From: Benzoatithermus flavus
GTDB taxonomy: Bacteria; Pseudomonadota; Alphaproteobacteria; Geminicoccales; Geminicoccaceae
Length of the DNA stretch: 64,000 nucleotides
Reading direction: 5' to 3'
Assembly: GCF_037908215.1 (NCBI RefSeq)
Contig: NZ_JBBLZC010000017.1
Span: forward strand, 41,131 to 105,130
The number at the start of each line of letters is the position of its first letter. Within the stretch, counting starts at the first letter, position 1. Below the pieces are notes generated by a model. It was given only the letters and a program-made list of their open reading frames with translations, was not told the DNA's origin and ran no database searches. Below, in pieces: positions 21,630 through 30,579 of this stretch. Both the position numbers and the translations under genes were made by a program.

Positions 21630-21914
21630 GTCGGCGAACTTGAGACGCTCTCGGGCGGATCGTTGAAGTCCTGCCCCTGCCCGCATCGCGCACCTCGTAA
21701 CGCGCGCCATGCACCCTTGCCCCGTGGCGGGTGATCCGGGCGAGTTGGGCTAGCCGAAGGACTGGTTGAACCTCTCGTGGCTGGGATGAAAGGGGAGGGC
21801 CGGTCGAACTCGAAGCAGCGATTCGCGTGCACCGCTTCGGGCTGCCTCGCAGAACCCTTGCCTGCGGCGCATGAAACTCACCGTCCTCGGCGGCTCATGC
21901 GCCGTTCTCGTTCA

Positions 21915-22118
21915 TCAGATCAGGCGGTACGGAATCGGCTTGCCGGCACGGTCCAAGATCAGCTTGCCGCTCTCGTCTTGCGCCGCTATGTAACGGCCAT
22001 GGCCGATCGCGGTACCGACATACAGGACCGGCTTGATTTTCTTGCCTTCGAACACCTTGGCCTGCTGGGCGGGGCCGCGCGCCGTCGGGTCGTTCTTGCT
22101 CTTCGACGTCTTGAGCAT
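21915..22118 (-). CDS. Small conserved hypothetical protein (67 aa)
   Basis: A short basic protein, MLKTSKSKNDPTARGPAQQA then KIKPVLYVGTAIGHGRYIAA and a C-terminal DRAGKPIPYRLI. The ordered beta-like pattern (VLYVG, GRYIAAQ, GKLIL, PIPYR) and clean start support a real gene; similar small proteins occur in alphaproteobacteria. No function can be given. It stands alone between the glycosylase gene and the divergent TPR lipoprotein gene. The 285 bases to its left hold nothing recognisable. Confidence 0.65.
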   Translation of the reverse strand: MLKTSKSKNDPTARGPAQQAKVFEGKKIKPVLYVGTAIGHGRYIAAQDESGKLILDRAGKPIPYRLI

Positions 22119-22310
22119 GAGGATGGCTCCGGAAATACCTGATTCGGCCGGCTCGCCTCATGAGCGGGCCACCGAACGTTCGAGCCTGTTTGACCCGATC
22201 GCACGCCGCCGTCAAGCTTCTCGCCGATCAGCGACAGGATGCAGCCGCGCTTGAAACCCGCTCCGTGCCCCGCTTCCCGCTCCAGCCGACCGCGGCACGT
22301 CCGCACGCGG

Positions 22311-24032
22311 ATGCGATCCGTCCTGCTGTCCGCGACCGCCACGCTCTTTCTCGCCGCCTGCGGCATCGACGAGAGCGGCGTCTGGCGTCTCGGGCTCACC
22401 CCCGCCGCCGCGGCGGCACCTGGCGGAGGCGACGAGACCGCGGCCGGCAGCTATCTCGTCGGCCGGTTCGCGCTCGAGAGCGGCGATCTGCACCGGGCCG
22501 CGCAGAGCCTCGAGCGGGCGCTGCTCGCCGACCCCGACAATGTCGAGCTGCGGCGGCAGGTGTTCGCGCTGCTCGTGGTGGACGGCCAGTTCGAGCGGGC
22601 CGTCACCGTCGGTCGCGAGCTGACCGCGCTGGACAAGGGGGCGCAGGACGCGATGCTGTTCCTGGCCCTCGACGACGTCCGGCGTGGCGATTACGCGGGC
22701 GCTACCCGCCGGCTCGAGGCCGTCGGCGGCGGGCTCGCCGGCACCGTGCAGCCGATCCTCCTCGCTTGGGCCCGCTTCGGCGCGGGCCAGCGCGACCAGG
22801 CCCTCGTGGCCTTGAGCGCGGGCGGCCCGCACGGCGGACTCGACCGGCTCCGGATCTATCACCGCGCCATGATGCTGGGCCTGTCGGGGAAGCCGCGCGA
22901 AGGCCTCGCGGCCTTGCGCGAAGCGTTTCCCGAGCTCGCGACGGCGCCGGTGCGCCTCGTCCGCGCCGCGGCTCGGCTCGCGCAGGCCGCCGATGGCCGC
23001 GATGCCGCCCTGCAGCTCATAGCGCAGGCACGCGCGGCCGAGCCGGACGACCCGCAGCTCGCCTGGCTGGAGCAGGCGATCCGCAGCGGCCGCCCCGACG
23101 TCGCCGCCATCCAGGGACCGCCCAGCGGCATGAGCGATGCGCTCTCCGGCATCGCCGAGGCGCTGGCCGAGCAGGAAGGCCACACCCAGGCGCTGCTGTT
23201 CGCGCGGCTCGCCACCTTCCTGACCCCCGACGACGGCGAGGGCTGGCTTCTCATCGCCAACACGGCCCTCCAGCAGGACAATGCCGCCGAGGCGCTGCGC
23301 GCCCTCGATCACATCCGGGCCGACGGTCCGCTGGGCTGGCAGGCCGGCCTCACCCGTGCCCGTGCGCTCCAGAGTCTGGATCGCGGCGAGGAGGCGATCC
23401 GCCTTCTGCAGACCATGGCCGACGAGGCCCCCGAGCGCAGCGATTCGCTGATCGCCCTCGGCGACTACCTGCGCAGCAAGGAACGCTTCGCCGAGGCCGC
23501 CGACGCCTACACCCGTGCGATCCAGCGCATCGGCAAGCCCGAGAAGCGCCATTGGCGGCTGTTCTACGCGCGCGGCATCTGCTTCGAGCGCACGAAGCGC
23601 TGGCCCGAGGCCGAAGCCGACCTGCTCGAAGCGCTCGAGCTGGAGCCCGACCAGCCCTTCGTCCTCAACTATCTCGGCTATAGCTGGGTCGATCAGGGCA
23701 CCAATCTCGACCGGGCCAAGGAGATGCTGCACAAGGCGGTCGATCTCAGGCCCGAGGACGGCTACATCGTCGACAGCCTGGGCTGGGCCTATTATCGCCT
23801 GGGCGAGTACGACAAGGCCGTGACCTATCTCGAGCGCGCGGTCGAGCTCGAGCCGGGCGACGCCGTGATCAACGATCATCTGGGCGATGCCTACTGGCGG
23901 GTCGGGCGCACCCGCGAGGCCCGCTTCCAGTGGGAGCGGGCGGTCACCTTCAAGCCTGAGCCCGATGTGCTGGCGCAGATCCAGGAAAAGCTCCAGAAGG
24001 GCCTGCCCGATGCGGCCGCGAAGCGCGGCTGA
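22311..24032 (+). CDS. TPR lipoprotein
   Basis: A 573-residue tetratricopeptide-repeat protein. ATG 22311 gives a lipoprotein signal MRSVLLSATATLFLAACGID with lipobox LAAC (Cys16), so it is probably anchored in the envelope; an upstream start would hide this signal. TPR units run through most of the length, best seen at the C-terminus: PDQPFVLNYLGYSWVDQG, DGYIVDSLGWAYYRLGEYDK and VINDHLGDAYWRVGRTREA. It may be an assembly or secretion scaffold (inference). Its end overlaps the ispE start by 23 bases, an arrangement often seen in alphaproteobacteria. Confidence 0.9.
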   Translation: MRSVLLSATATLFLAACGIDESGVWRLGLTPAAAAAPGGGDETAAGSYLVGRFALESGDLHRAAQSLERALLADPDNVELRRQVFALLVVDGQFERAVTVGRELTALDKGAQDAMLFLALDDVRRGDYAGATRRLEAVGGGLAGTVQPILLAWARFGAGQRDQALVALSAGGPHGGLDRLRIYHRAMMLGLSGKPREGLAALREAFPELATAPVRLVRAAARLAQAADGRDAALQLIAQARAAEPDDPQLAWLEQAIRSGRPDVAAIQGPPSGMSDALSGIAEALAEQEGHTQALLFARLATFLTPDDGEGWLLIANTALQQDNAAEALRALDHIRADGPLGWQAGLTRARALQSLDRGEEAIRLLQTMADEAPERSDSLIALGDYLRSKERFAEAADAYTRAIQRIGKPEKRHWRLFYARGICFERTKRWPEAEADLLEALELEPDQPFVLNYLGYSWVDQGTNLDRAKEMLHKAVDLRPEDGYIVDSLGWAYYRLGEYDKAVTYLERAVELEPGDAVINDHLGDAYWRVGRTREARFQWERAVTFKPEPDVLAQIQEKLQKGLPDAAAKRG

Positions 24033-24900
24033 GCCGGTTCTCCGGGAGCGGGCGCCCGCGAAGCTCAACCTCGACCTGCTGGTCACCGGCCGGCGGCCCG
24101 ACGGCTACCACGAGCTCGACAGCCTCGTCGTGTTCGCCGATCCCGCCGACGAGCTACGTTTCGCCCCGGCCCCGCTGCTGCAGCTCGAGGTGGCAGGTCC
24201 GTTCGCGGCCGAGCTGCCGACGGGCGAGGCCAACATCGTGCTGCGTGCGGCGCGCCTTCTGGCGGAGCGGACCGGGGTCGAGGGCAACGCCCGGATCGGG
24301 CTCGTGAAGCGGCTGCCGGTCGCGGCCGGGATCGGAGGCGGCTCGGCCGATGCCGCCGCGACGCTCCGCGGCTTGCGCCGGCTCTGGAATCTCTCCCTCG
24401 ACGACCGGACGCTCGCCGCCCTCGGGCTCGCGCTCGGCGCCGACGTTCCGGTCTGCCTCGCGGGCACGCCTAGCCGCATGCGTGGCATCGGCGAGCGGCT
24501 CGAGCCTTTGCCGAACCTGCCGGCGCTCGATCTCGTCCTGGTCAACCCACGCCGGCCGCTCGCCACGGCGGCCGTGTTCGGCGCTCTGCGCCTCGAGCGG
24601 CCCTCCGAGCGCGACGAGCCTTCGGCTCTCCCGCGCACGCCGGAGGCGCTGGTGGAGCGGCTCGCGGGTACGCGCAACGATCTCGAGGCGCCGGCCCGGA
24701 CACTTCTGCCGGCGATCGGCGAGGTGCTGGCAGCTCTCGTGTCCGATCCCGCCTGCCGGCTCGCCCGCATGTCGGGCAGCGGTCCTACCTGCTTCGGGAT
24801 CTTTCCCGATGCGGCAGCGGCGCGCACGGCCGCCGCCCGGCTCGCCGCGGCGCGGCCGGACTGGTGGGTCGTGGCCTGCCGCAGTGGAGGCGGCGCATGA
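24010..24900 (+). CDS. ispE: 4-(cytidine 5'-diphospho)-2-C-methyl-D-erythritol kinase
   Basis: GHMP-fold kinase of the MEP isoprenoid pathway, phosphorylating CDP-methylerythritol with ATP. The 296-residue protein has the substrate Lys in RAPAKLNLDLLVTGRR, DGYHELDSLVVF, the glycine-rich GHMP ATP loop PVAAGIGGGSADAAATLRG, the catalytic Asp in LGADVPVCLAG, and C-terminal ARMSGSGPTCFG. The ATG at 24010 lies inside the 3' end of the TPR lipoprotein gene. Its stop overlaps the next gene by four bases. Likely essential. Confidence 0.96.
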   Translation: MRPRSAAEPVLRERAPAKLNLDLLVTGRRPDGYHELDSLVVFADPADELRFAPAPLLQLEVAGPFAAELPTGEANIVLRAARLLAERTGVEGNARIGLVKRLPVAAGIGGGSADAAATLRGLRRLWNLSLDDRTLAALGLALGADVPVCLAGTPSRMRGIGERLEPLPNLPALDLVLVNPRRPLATAAVFGALRLERPSERDEPSALPRTPEALVERLAGTRNDLEAPARTLLPAIGEVLAALVSDPACRLARMSGSGPTCFGIFPDAAAARTAAARLAAARPDWWVVACRSGGGA

Positions 24901-25652
24901 TCCTGCTGTTTACCGACTTCGGGCTCGAAGGCCCCTATCTCGGCGAGACGACCGCCGTGCTGCGGCGCATGGCGCCCGAGGTCCCGGTCGTCAACCTGAT
25001 GGCCGACGCGCCGGCTTTCCGGTCGGATCTCGCCGCCTATCTCCTCGCGGCGCTGCTCGAGCGCAGCGTCCTGCCCGGCGACGTCGTCCTCGCCGTGGTC
25101 GATCCCGGCGTGGGCGGCAGCCGCGCCCCGCTCGCCTGCCGCATCGACGATCGCTGGCTCGTCGGCCCCGACAACGGCCTGTTCGAGCCGGCGCTGCGCC
25201 GCGCCGGCCGGGCCGAGACCTGGCGCATCGCCTGGCGCCCGGAGCGGCTCTCGGCGAGCTTCCACGGCCGGGACCTGTTCGCGCCCGTGGCCGCGCGCCT
25301 CGCCCGCGGCGAGCGGCACGACCTGACCCCGGCCGTCCCGACCCGTTTCCCGCGCTGGCCCGACGACCTGCCGGCCGTCGTCTACGTCGACCGCTACGGC
25401 AACGCGCCGACGGGTCTGCGCGCCGCCGGCCTGCCGCGCTCCGCCGTTCTTCGGGCGGGAGGTGCCGTGATCGGCTTCGCCCGCACCTTCTGCGAGGCTC
25501 CGCGCGGCCGGCCGTTCTGGTACGAGAACAGCAGCGGTCTCGTGGAGCTGGCGCTCGATGGCGGCAGCGCCGCTGCTCACCTGGGCCTCCGGCCGGGCGA
25601 CCCGGTGACGGTCCTTTCCGAGACGGTTGCCTCGGCGCCCGCCGCACCTTAA
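24897..25652 (+). CDS. SAM hydroxide adenosyltransferase (DUF62 family)
   Basis: A 251-residue protein of the S-adenosyl-L-methionine hydrolase (adenosine-forming) family. The hallmark N-terminus ILLFTDFGLEGPYLGETTAV carries the conserved Asp. Further motifs are VVDPGVGGSRAPLACRI, VGPDNGLFEPAL, SFHGRDLFAPVAARLA and VYVDRYGNAPTGL. ATG 24897 overlaps the ispE stop (ATGA), giving a TPR-ispE-SAM hydrolase operon. It probably adjusts SAM levels, though the physiological role is not settled for the family. Confidence 0.92.
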   Translation: MILLFTDFGLEGPYLGETTAVLRRMAPEVPVVNLMADAPAFRSDLAAYLLAALLERSVLPGDVVLAVVDPGVGGSRAPLACRIDDRWLVGPDNGLFEPALRRAGRAETWRIAWRPERLSASFHGRDLFAPVAARLARGERHDLTPAVPTRFPRWPDDLPAVVYVDRYGNAPTGLRAAGLPRSAVLRAGGAVIGFARTFCEAPRGRPFWYENSSGLVELALDGGSAAAHLGLRPGDPVTVLSETVASAPAAP

Positions 25653-25672
25653 GTTCCTCGCCATCCGTCTGT

Positions 25673-25747
25673 TGGGGCGTCGCCAAGCGGTAAGGCAGCG
25701 GACTTTGGATCCGCCATTCGTAGGTTCGAATCCTACCGCCCCAGCCA
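25673..25747 (+). tRNA. tRNA-Gln (anticodon TTG)
   Basis: Acceptor stem TGGGGCG (25673-25679) pairs with CGCCCCA (25737-25743), discriminator G and encoded CCA at 25745-25747. The anticodon loop reads ACTTTGGA with TTG, and the T-arm contains GGTTCGAATCC. The D-arm has GCCAAGCGGTAAGGC. Decayed element genes, including an integrase remnant, lie downstream, which fits a tRNA-targeted integration site. Confidence 0.95.
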
Positions 25748-25922
25748 ATCTTTCCAAGGGTTTCGCCTGTGACAGGATCGCGCGCGGACTCTTGCGCCTT
25801 CCTAGCCATGGGCTATTGATCGCCAGCCGCTTTTTGGAACAGCATGTGGCGGGCTGCCGTTGTAGGCTGCGCGACATCAAAGAACGAAACCACAACCAAC
25901 CTCGCCAAGGGGGTAGGAACAT

Positions 25923-26152
25923 GTGAGATACACCGATCGAGTGGAAGGGCCTGGGCCATCCGAGGCCGTGGTGACGATCCGCACGGCCGAGGGGGTCGAC
26001 GAGGAGGTCATTGTCCATAACAGCAGATCGCGGACGACACGATCGAGGTTGGCGGCGTGCTCGAGCGCGAGGGCTCCTATCTGGTCGAGCTGCCGCAGGA
26101 ATCCACTTCCGGAAACTGGCGAATTTGGGTGCCCGCTTCCGACGTCGAGTAA
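25923..26152 (+). pseudogene. Frameshifted small conserved hypothetical
   Basis: GTG at 25923 behind AAGGGGG starts MRYTDRVEGPGPSEAVVTIR and continues to EEVIVHNS. One missing base near 26024-26030 then moves the reading to QIADDTIEVGGVLEREGSY, LVELPQESTSGNW and RIWVPASDVE, ending at TAA 26150-26152. Both halves have strong coding character and join naturally, so this was one protein of about 76 residues. No function recognised. It precedes the similarly broken dcd gene by 23 bases, and the two look like a former operon. Confidence 0.6.
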
Positions 26153-26175
26153 CAGGCGAACGGGCGGGGTAGCGC

Positions 26176-26720
26176 ATGATCCTTACGGATAGAGAGATCC
26201 AGCTGGCGATCGAGAGTGGTCAGATCGTCATCAGCCCTCGCCCGGATCCCACGGTCTACAGCTCGACCAGTGTCGACCTCACCTTGGCCGCGGATGGGCT
26301 GCGCTGGAAGAACACTCCCGGCATGCCCATCCAACCAGGTGCGCCCGGCTTCAAGTACACGTCGATCAGCCACCTGCAGGAGAAGGTGACGATCCGACAG
26401 TACCACCTGAAGCCGAAGTCGTTCCTTCTCGCCTGGACCCGGGAGACCGTCGAGCTGCCGATCCGCTCCAGGATCGCTGCCCGGGTCGAAGGGAAGAGCT
26501 CGATCGCCCGCCTGGGCGTCGGGATCCATATCACCGCGCCTACGATCCCGCCGGGTTTCGCGGCCAGATCCAGCTCGAGATGTCCAACTTCGCCGAGCAC
26601 GAGATCATCCTCGACGAGGGGATGAAGATCTGTCAGCTGATTTTCGAGATGACGATGGGCACGCCCCAGGCGGCCTATACTGGCATGTTTGCCGGCCAGA
26701 AAGCCGGCAGCGGCAGCTAG
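26176..26720 (+). pseudogene. dcd: Frameshifted dCTP deaminase (dcd)
   Basis: Deoxycytidine triphosphate deaminase broken by one net single-base loss. Frame 1 gives MILTDREIQLAIESGQIVI, YSSTSVDLTLAADGLRW, PIRSRIAARVEGKSSIARLG (active-site region) and VGIHITAPTIPPGF. After about 26545 the frame changes and continues FRGQIQLEMSNFAEHEIILD, EGMKICQLIFEMTMGTP, YTGMFAGQKAGSGS to TAG 26720. Apart from the shift nothing essential is missing, so it is either a very recent inactivation or a base-call error. It sits in the putative element remnant between tRNA-Gln and an integrase fragment. Confidence 0.8.
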
Positions 26721-26915
26721 CTGTTCGGACGCTTTCTTCACCGCCCGCTCCAGCTTCGTGATCGCCGCCTTGGCCTGGCGGCGGGTCGCGACCCAGTAGG
26801 TGTCGAGAATCCGCTGCGTCTCCTCGATCGCGTGGCCGGTGATGCTCGCGCTCTCGGGCGTGCTGCCGCCGGCTTCGGCCAGGTGCACCACGGCCGAGCG
26901 GCGCCGGGCGAGATG
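26721..26915 (-). pseudogene. Tyrosine recombinase (phage integrase) C-terminal remnant
   Basis: On the minus strand one frame reads RRRSAVVHLAEAGGSTPESA, then SITGHAIEETQRILDTYWVA and ATRRQAKAAITKLERAVKKA. This matches the C-terminal box of tyrosine recombinases (LAEAG-STPEIA-ITGH, then ILDTY, then AKAAITKLE), with the catalytic Tyr in DTYW. The catalytic Arg and His upstream cannot be read in one frame, so only a fragment remains. It converges on dcd and touches its stop codon. About 290 bases between it and thrC hold no other recognisable gene. Confidence 0.6.
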
Positions 26916-27251
26916 CCCGGATGCCTGGTATCGCGAGCCGCGACCGACCTTGCCACCGTGCAGTGTCGGTTCCGCGGTTCCGGCGCAAGCAGGCTCGCAT
27001 CCGGCCGACCTTTCAGCCGCACCAGCAGCTCGGGGGCCTCCTCCACCGCGGCCTTCTCGGCGCGCGAGCCTGTGGCCGCTGGCGGCTGCCATATCGACAC
27101 GTCGTCGGTACCGATGGCGGTCCGCATCGCACCTGCATCGTGCACCCGCCCCATGGGGCACGATGCATCCCGGCGCCGGCTGCATCCCTGCGCGCCCTTG
27201 AGCCCGCGGCCCCTTCCGCCTAAGACCCTGGCGAGCCCGAGAGAGACGAGG

Positions 27252-28646
27252 ATGATCACCTACATCAGCACCCGCGGGCAGGCCGGGCGGCGCAGCTTCG
27301 AGGACGTGCTCCTGGCCGGCCTCGCCGAGGATGGCGGCCTGTTCGTGCCCGAGATCTGGCCGACCTTCGGCGCCGACGAGCTGCGCGCCATGCGCGGCCT
27401 CGACTACCCGAGCCTCGCCGCCCGGCTGCTCGCACCTTTCACCGAAGGCTGCTTCGGCCACGACGAGCTGCTCGGGCTCGCCCGCAAGGCCTATGCCTCC
27501 TTCGACCACGCCGCCACGGCACCCTTGCGCCACCTCGCCGGCGACGACTGGCTGCTCGAGCTGTTCCATGGGCCGACCCTGGCCTTCAAGGACTTCGCGA
27601 TGCAGCTCCTCGCCGTCATGTTCGACGAGGTCCTGAGCCGACGCGGGCAGCAGCTCACCATCGTCGGTGCCACCTCGGGCGATACCGGGGCGGCAGCCGT
27701 GCATGCCTTCGCCGGCAAGCGGCAGATCCGCATCGCCATGCTGCACCCGGAAGGGCGCATCTCCCCGGTGCAGCGCCGGCAGATGACGACGGTGCGGGCC
27801 GACAACGTCCTCAACATCGCGCTGCGTGGCACCTTCGACGACTGCCAGGACCTCGTGAAGGCGATGTTCAACGACGCCGCCTTCCGCCAGCGGATGCGGC
27901 TCTCGGCCGTGAACTCGATCAACTGGGCCCGGGTCGTGGCGCAGGTGGTCTACTATGTCTGGGCGGCCCTGCGTCTCGGCGCTCCCGACCGGCCGGTCGC
28001 CTTCACGGTTCCGACCGGCAATTTCGGCAACGTCTATGCCGGCCGGGTCGCGGCCGCGATCGGCCTGCCGGTGGCGAAGCTCGTCGTCGCCACCAACGAG
28101 AACGACATCCTCGCCCGCTTCTTCCAGCACCGCCGCTACGAGCGCGGCACGGTGGTGCCCACGACCAGCCCGTCCATGGACATCCAGGTCGCGAGCAACT
28201 TCGAGCGCCTGCTGCTCGAGCTCGAAGGCGGCGACACGGCGCGCACCCGTGCCCGCATGCAGGCCTTCGCCCAGAGCGGTGCCTTCGCGCTCGAGACGCT
28301 GGGCGAGGTCGCCCACCTGTTCGCGGGTGGCACTGCCGACCAGGGTACCGTCGCCGAGACCATCGCCGCGACGCTGCATGCGACGGGCGAGCTGGTCGAT
28401 CCGCACACCGCCGTGGCGCTCGCCGTCGCAGTCCGGCACCGGCCCTTGCCCGGTGTGCCGATGGTGAGCCTCGCCACGGCGCATCCCGCCAAGTTTCCCG
28501 ACGCCGTCCGGGCCGCCACCGGCATCGTCCCGGATCTGCCGGCGCGCTATGCCGACCTGATGACCCGGCCCGAGCGCTGCGTTTCCCTCGACAACGACCT
28601 GCACGCGGTCGAGACGGCCGTGTGCCAGCAATTCGGAGCCGCATGA
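27252..28646 (+). CDS. thrC: Threonine synthase
   Basis: PLP enzyme converting O-phosphohomoserine to threonine, the last step of threonine biosynthesis. The 464-residue length matches the long (class II-like) proteobacterial form. N-terminus MITYISTRGQAGRRSFEDVL; the PLP lysine is in LFHGPTLAFKDFAMQLL; phosphate-binding GATSGDTGAAAVHAF; then NSINWARVVAQVVYYVWAAL and VPTGNFGNVYAGRVA. Open frame extends upstream into the element remnant, but the ATG at 27252 fits the family. Overlaps the M16 protease gene by four bases. Confidence 0.96.
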   Translation: MITYISTRGQAGRRSFEDVLLAGLAEDGGLFVPEIWPTFGADELRAMRGLDYPSLAARLLAPFTEGCFGHDELLGLARKAYASFDHAATAPLRHLAGDDWLLELFHGPTLAFKDFAMQLLAVMFDEVLSRRGQQLTIVGATSGDTGAAAVHAFAGKRQIRIAMLHPEGRISPVQRRQMTTVRADNVLNIALRGTFDDCQDLVKAMFNDAAFRQRMRLSAVNSINWARVVAQVVYYVWAALRLGAPDRPVAFTVPTGNFGNVYAGRVAAAIGLPVAKLVVATNENDILARFFQHRRYERGTVVPTTSPSMDIQVASNFERLLLELEGGDTARTRARMQAFAQSGAFALETLGEVAHLFAGGTADQGTVAETIAATLHATGELVDPHTAVALAVAVRHRPLPGVPMVSLATAHPAKFPDAVRAATGIVPDLPARYADLMTRPERCVSLDNDLHAVETAVCQQFGAA

Positions 28647-29908
28647 GCGATCTCTACCGGATCACCAAGCTCGACAACGGCCTGCGCGTCGTGAGCGAGC
28701 TCATGCCCCGCCTCGAGACCGCCGCGCTGGGTGTCTGGGTCGATGTCGGCACCCGCTACGAGCCGGCCGAGGTCAACGGTGTCGCCCATCTCCTCGAGCA
28801 CATGGCCTTCAAGGGGACGAGGACCCGCTCGGCGCGCGCCATCGCCGAGGAGATCGAGCGCGTGGGCGGCAGCCTCAACGCCTACACCTCGCGCGAGCAC
28901 ACCGCCTACTATGCCCGCATCCTGGGCTCGGACGTGGCGCTCGCGGCCGACATCATCGCCGACATCCTGCAGCGCTCGACCTTCGATCCGGCCGAGCTCG
29001 AGAAGGAGCGCCACGTCGTTCTCCAGGAGATCGGCCAGGTCAGGGACACGCCGGACGATCTCGTCTTCGACCTCCTCCAGGAGGCCGCCTATCCTGACCA
29101 GCCGATGGGCCGCTCCATCCTGGGGCCGGAAGCGATCGTCGCGACCATGCCGCGCGAGGCCCTGATCGACTACATGGCCCGTCATTACGGGCCCGCGCGC
29201 ATGGTGCTCTCCGCCGCCGGCAAGGTGGACCACGACCATCTGGTCGAGCTCGCCTCCCGCCTCTTCCGCGATCTGCCCGCGACCGCCGGTACGCCGGCTC
29301 CTGCCGCCCGCTACCAGGGCGGCAGCCGGATCGAGCGCCGCCCCGACCTCGAGCAGGTTCATGTCTGTCTCGGCCTCGAGGGCGTGGCCTACCACGATCC
29401 CGACCATTTCGCGCTCCAGGTCCTCTCGACGGCCTTGGGCGGCGGCATGTCCTCGCGCCTGTTCCAGGAGGCGCGCGAGGAGCGGGGCTTGTGCTATTCG
29501 ATCTTCTCCTTCGCCTCGGCCTATGCCGACACCGGCACGCTCGGCGTCTATGCCGGGACCGATCCCGAGGACGTCGAGGAGCTGCTCGCGGTGGTGGCCG
29601 ACGAGACCCGATCCCTGATCGAGGAGCCGCGCGAGGACGAGCTCGTCCGCGCCCGCGCCCAGCTCAAGGCCAGCCTGTTCATGGGCCTTGAGAGCTGCTC
29701 CGCCGTCTGCGAGGACAATGCCCGCCAGCTCCTGTGCTTCGGCCGGCGGATCCCGAGCGAGGAGATCGTGGCCCGGATCGATGCGGTCGACACCGATGCC
29801 ATCCGCCGCCTCGGCCGACGCCTTCTCGCCGGCAAGGGCCTGACGCTCGCCGCCGTGGGTCCGCTCGAGGCGCTGCCGCCGGTCGATCTCACGCCGCTCG
29901 CCGTGTGA
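28643..29908 (+). CDS. M16 (pitrilysin/MPP-type) zinc protease
   Basis: A 421-residue peptidase of family M16B, homologous to mitochondrial processing peptidase beta. The inverted zinc motif HLLEH is at residues 49-53 (GVAHLLEHMAFKGT), with the downstream acidic ligand in ELEKERHVVLQEI. The C-terminal half has GGGMSSRLFQEAREERGLCY, the conserved substrate-binding segment. ATG 28643 overlaps the thrC stop (ATGA), as commonly seen for thrC-M16 pairs in alphaproteobacteria. Presumably cytoplasmic, since no signal peptide is present. Confidence 0.93.
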   Translation: MSDLYRITKLDNGLRVVSELMPRLETAALGVWVDVGTRYEPAEVNGVAHLLEHMAFKGTRTRSARAIAEEIERVGGSLNAYTSREHTAYYARILGSDVALAADIIADILQRSTFDPAELEKERHVVLQEIGQVRDTPDDLVFDLLQEAAYPDQPMGRSILGPEAIVATMPREALIDYMARHYGPARMVLSAAGKVDHDHLVELASRLFRDLPATAGTPAPAARYQGGSRIERRPDLEQVHVCLGLEGVAYHDPDHFALQVLSTALGGGMSSRLFQEAREERGLCYSIFSFASAYADTGTLGVYAGTDPEDVEELLAVVADETRSLIEEPREDELVRARAQLKASLFMGLESCSAVCEDNARQLLCFGRRIPSEEIVARIDAVDTDAIRRLGRRLLAGKGLTLAAVGPLEALPPVDLTPLAV

Positions 29909-29913
29909 GGCAA

Positions 29914-30000
29914 GAAGAAACTGCCGGGCGGGGAGCCACCCGGCAGCAAGTCACGCCTCAAAGTTGGAAACGACACGACAGGCATACGCAACCGGCGTGC
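29914..30000 (-). ncRNA. Candidate structured small RNA / terminator element, copy 1
   Basis: Read on the minus strand: an outer stem CACGCC (29999-29994) with GGCGTG (29957-29952), then a hairpin of 11 pairs (CTGCCGGGTGG with CCGCCCGGCAG, loop CTCC), followed by TTTCTTCTTG. One pair is U-G in minus-strand RNA but would be a C-A mismatch in plus-strand RNA, which orients it. Copy 2 at 30288-30372 keeps the same plan. It could be a small RNA with its own terminator or a repeated transcription terminator. Ends are approximate and expression is unproven. Confidence 0.45.
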
Positions 30001-30287
30001 CAGGTCGCCCGGCACCACCCACGTCCACCGATGCTGCGGAGGCGAGCGGGAAGGCTGCGCCGATTCGCGTTTCGCGATGCAGGCGGCGACGACGATTGCG
30101 AGCTCCTTTCCGGAAATCGGCCGTGCCGCCGCGATGGCCCGGCGCGTGCGGCCACGTTCCGAAGGATGGGCGGGCCGATACCGTTCTCGAGCGGGTCGGG
30201 AACGCCTCTCCGAACATCGCGTGCGATCGGACCCTGCCCGGCTGGAGGAGGCGCGCGCCCGGTGCTTCGGACGATGGCTCGGAAAAC

Positions 30288-30372
30288 AAAAAAACTGCCG
30301 GATGGAGCCCATCCGGCAGCAGGTCACGCCTAGTCGGAAAAGAAACCGACAAGACCCGAGCAACCGGCGTGC
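30288..30372 (-). ncRNA. Candidate structured small RNA / terminator element, copy 2
   Basis: Minus-strand order: CACGCC (30371-30366), inner stem GTCGG/CCGAC (30350-30346 with 30337-30333), GGCGTG (30330-30325), then a perfect 11-pair terminator-like hairpin CTGCCGGATGG/CCATCCGGCAG (30319-30295) with a three-base loop and a run of seven T. Relative to copy 1 one stem pair changes from G-C to A-U and another from U-G to U-A, so pairing is kept while sequence varies. This supports selection on RNA structure. Promoter not identified. Confidence 0.5.
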
Positions 30373-30579
30373 CGGGCATCTGAAATGCCGGGCCTTTCCG
30401 CGCCGAGAAAGGCCGAGGCCGGCGCGGACGAGGAGCGCTCGCGCCCTATGGCATAGGATGCTACGGCCTCTCGGTACGTTCCACCTGCATCCGCTGCACG
30501 CTGCTGCTCCGCTCCCGGCCTGAGGCGATCCACGAGGCCAGTCTCCGGTCGATCTCGTACCATCTTATGTATTGCGTGA

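Noticed and set aside
22349..24032. Very long open frames on the strand opposite the TPR lipoprotein gene
   Set aside because: High-GC DNA leaves antisense frames open. The translations are biased and lack motifs, while the plus strand has a lipobox, TPRs and correct coupling to ispE.
26961..27251. In-frame upstream extension of thrC through the integrase remnant
   Set aside because: The thrC family starts at MITYISTRG; the extension has no similarity and covers a different gene remnant.
29951..30379. 143-codon minus-strand open frame spanning both stem-loop copies
   Set aside because: Arg/Ser/Pro-rich with no domain, and shared peptide-like pieces come from the repeated RNA-like element rather than from a protein family.
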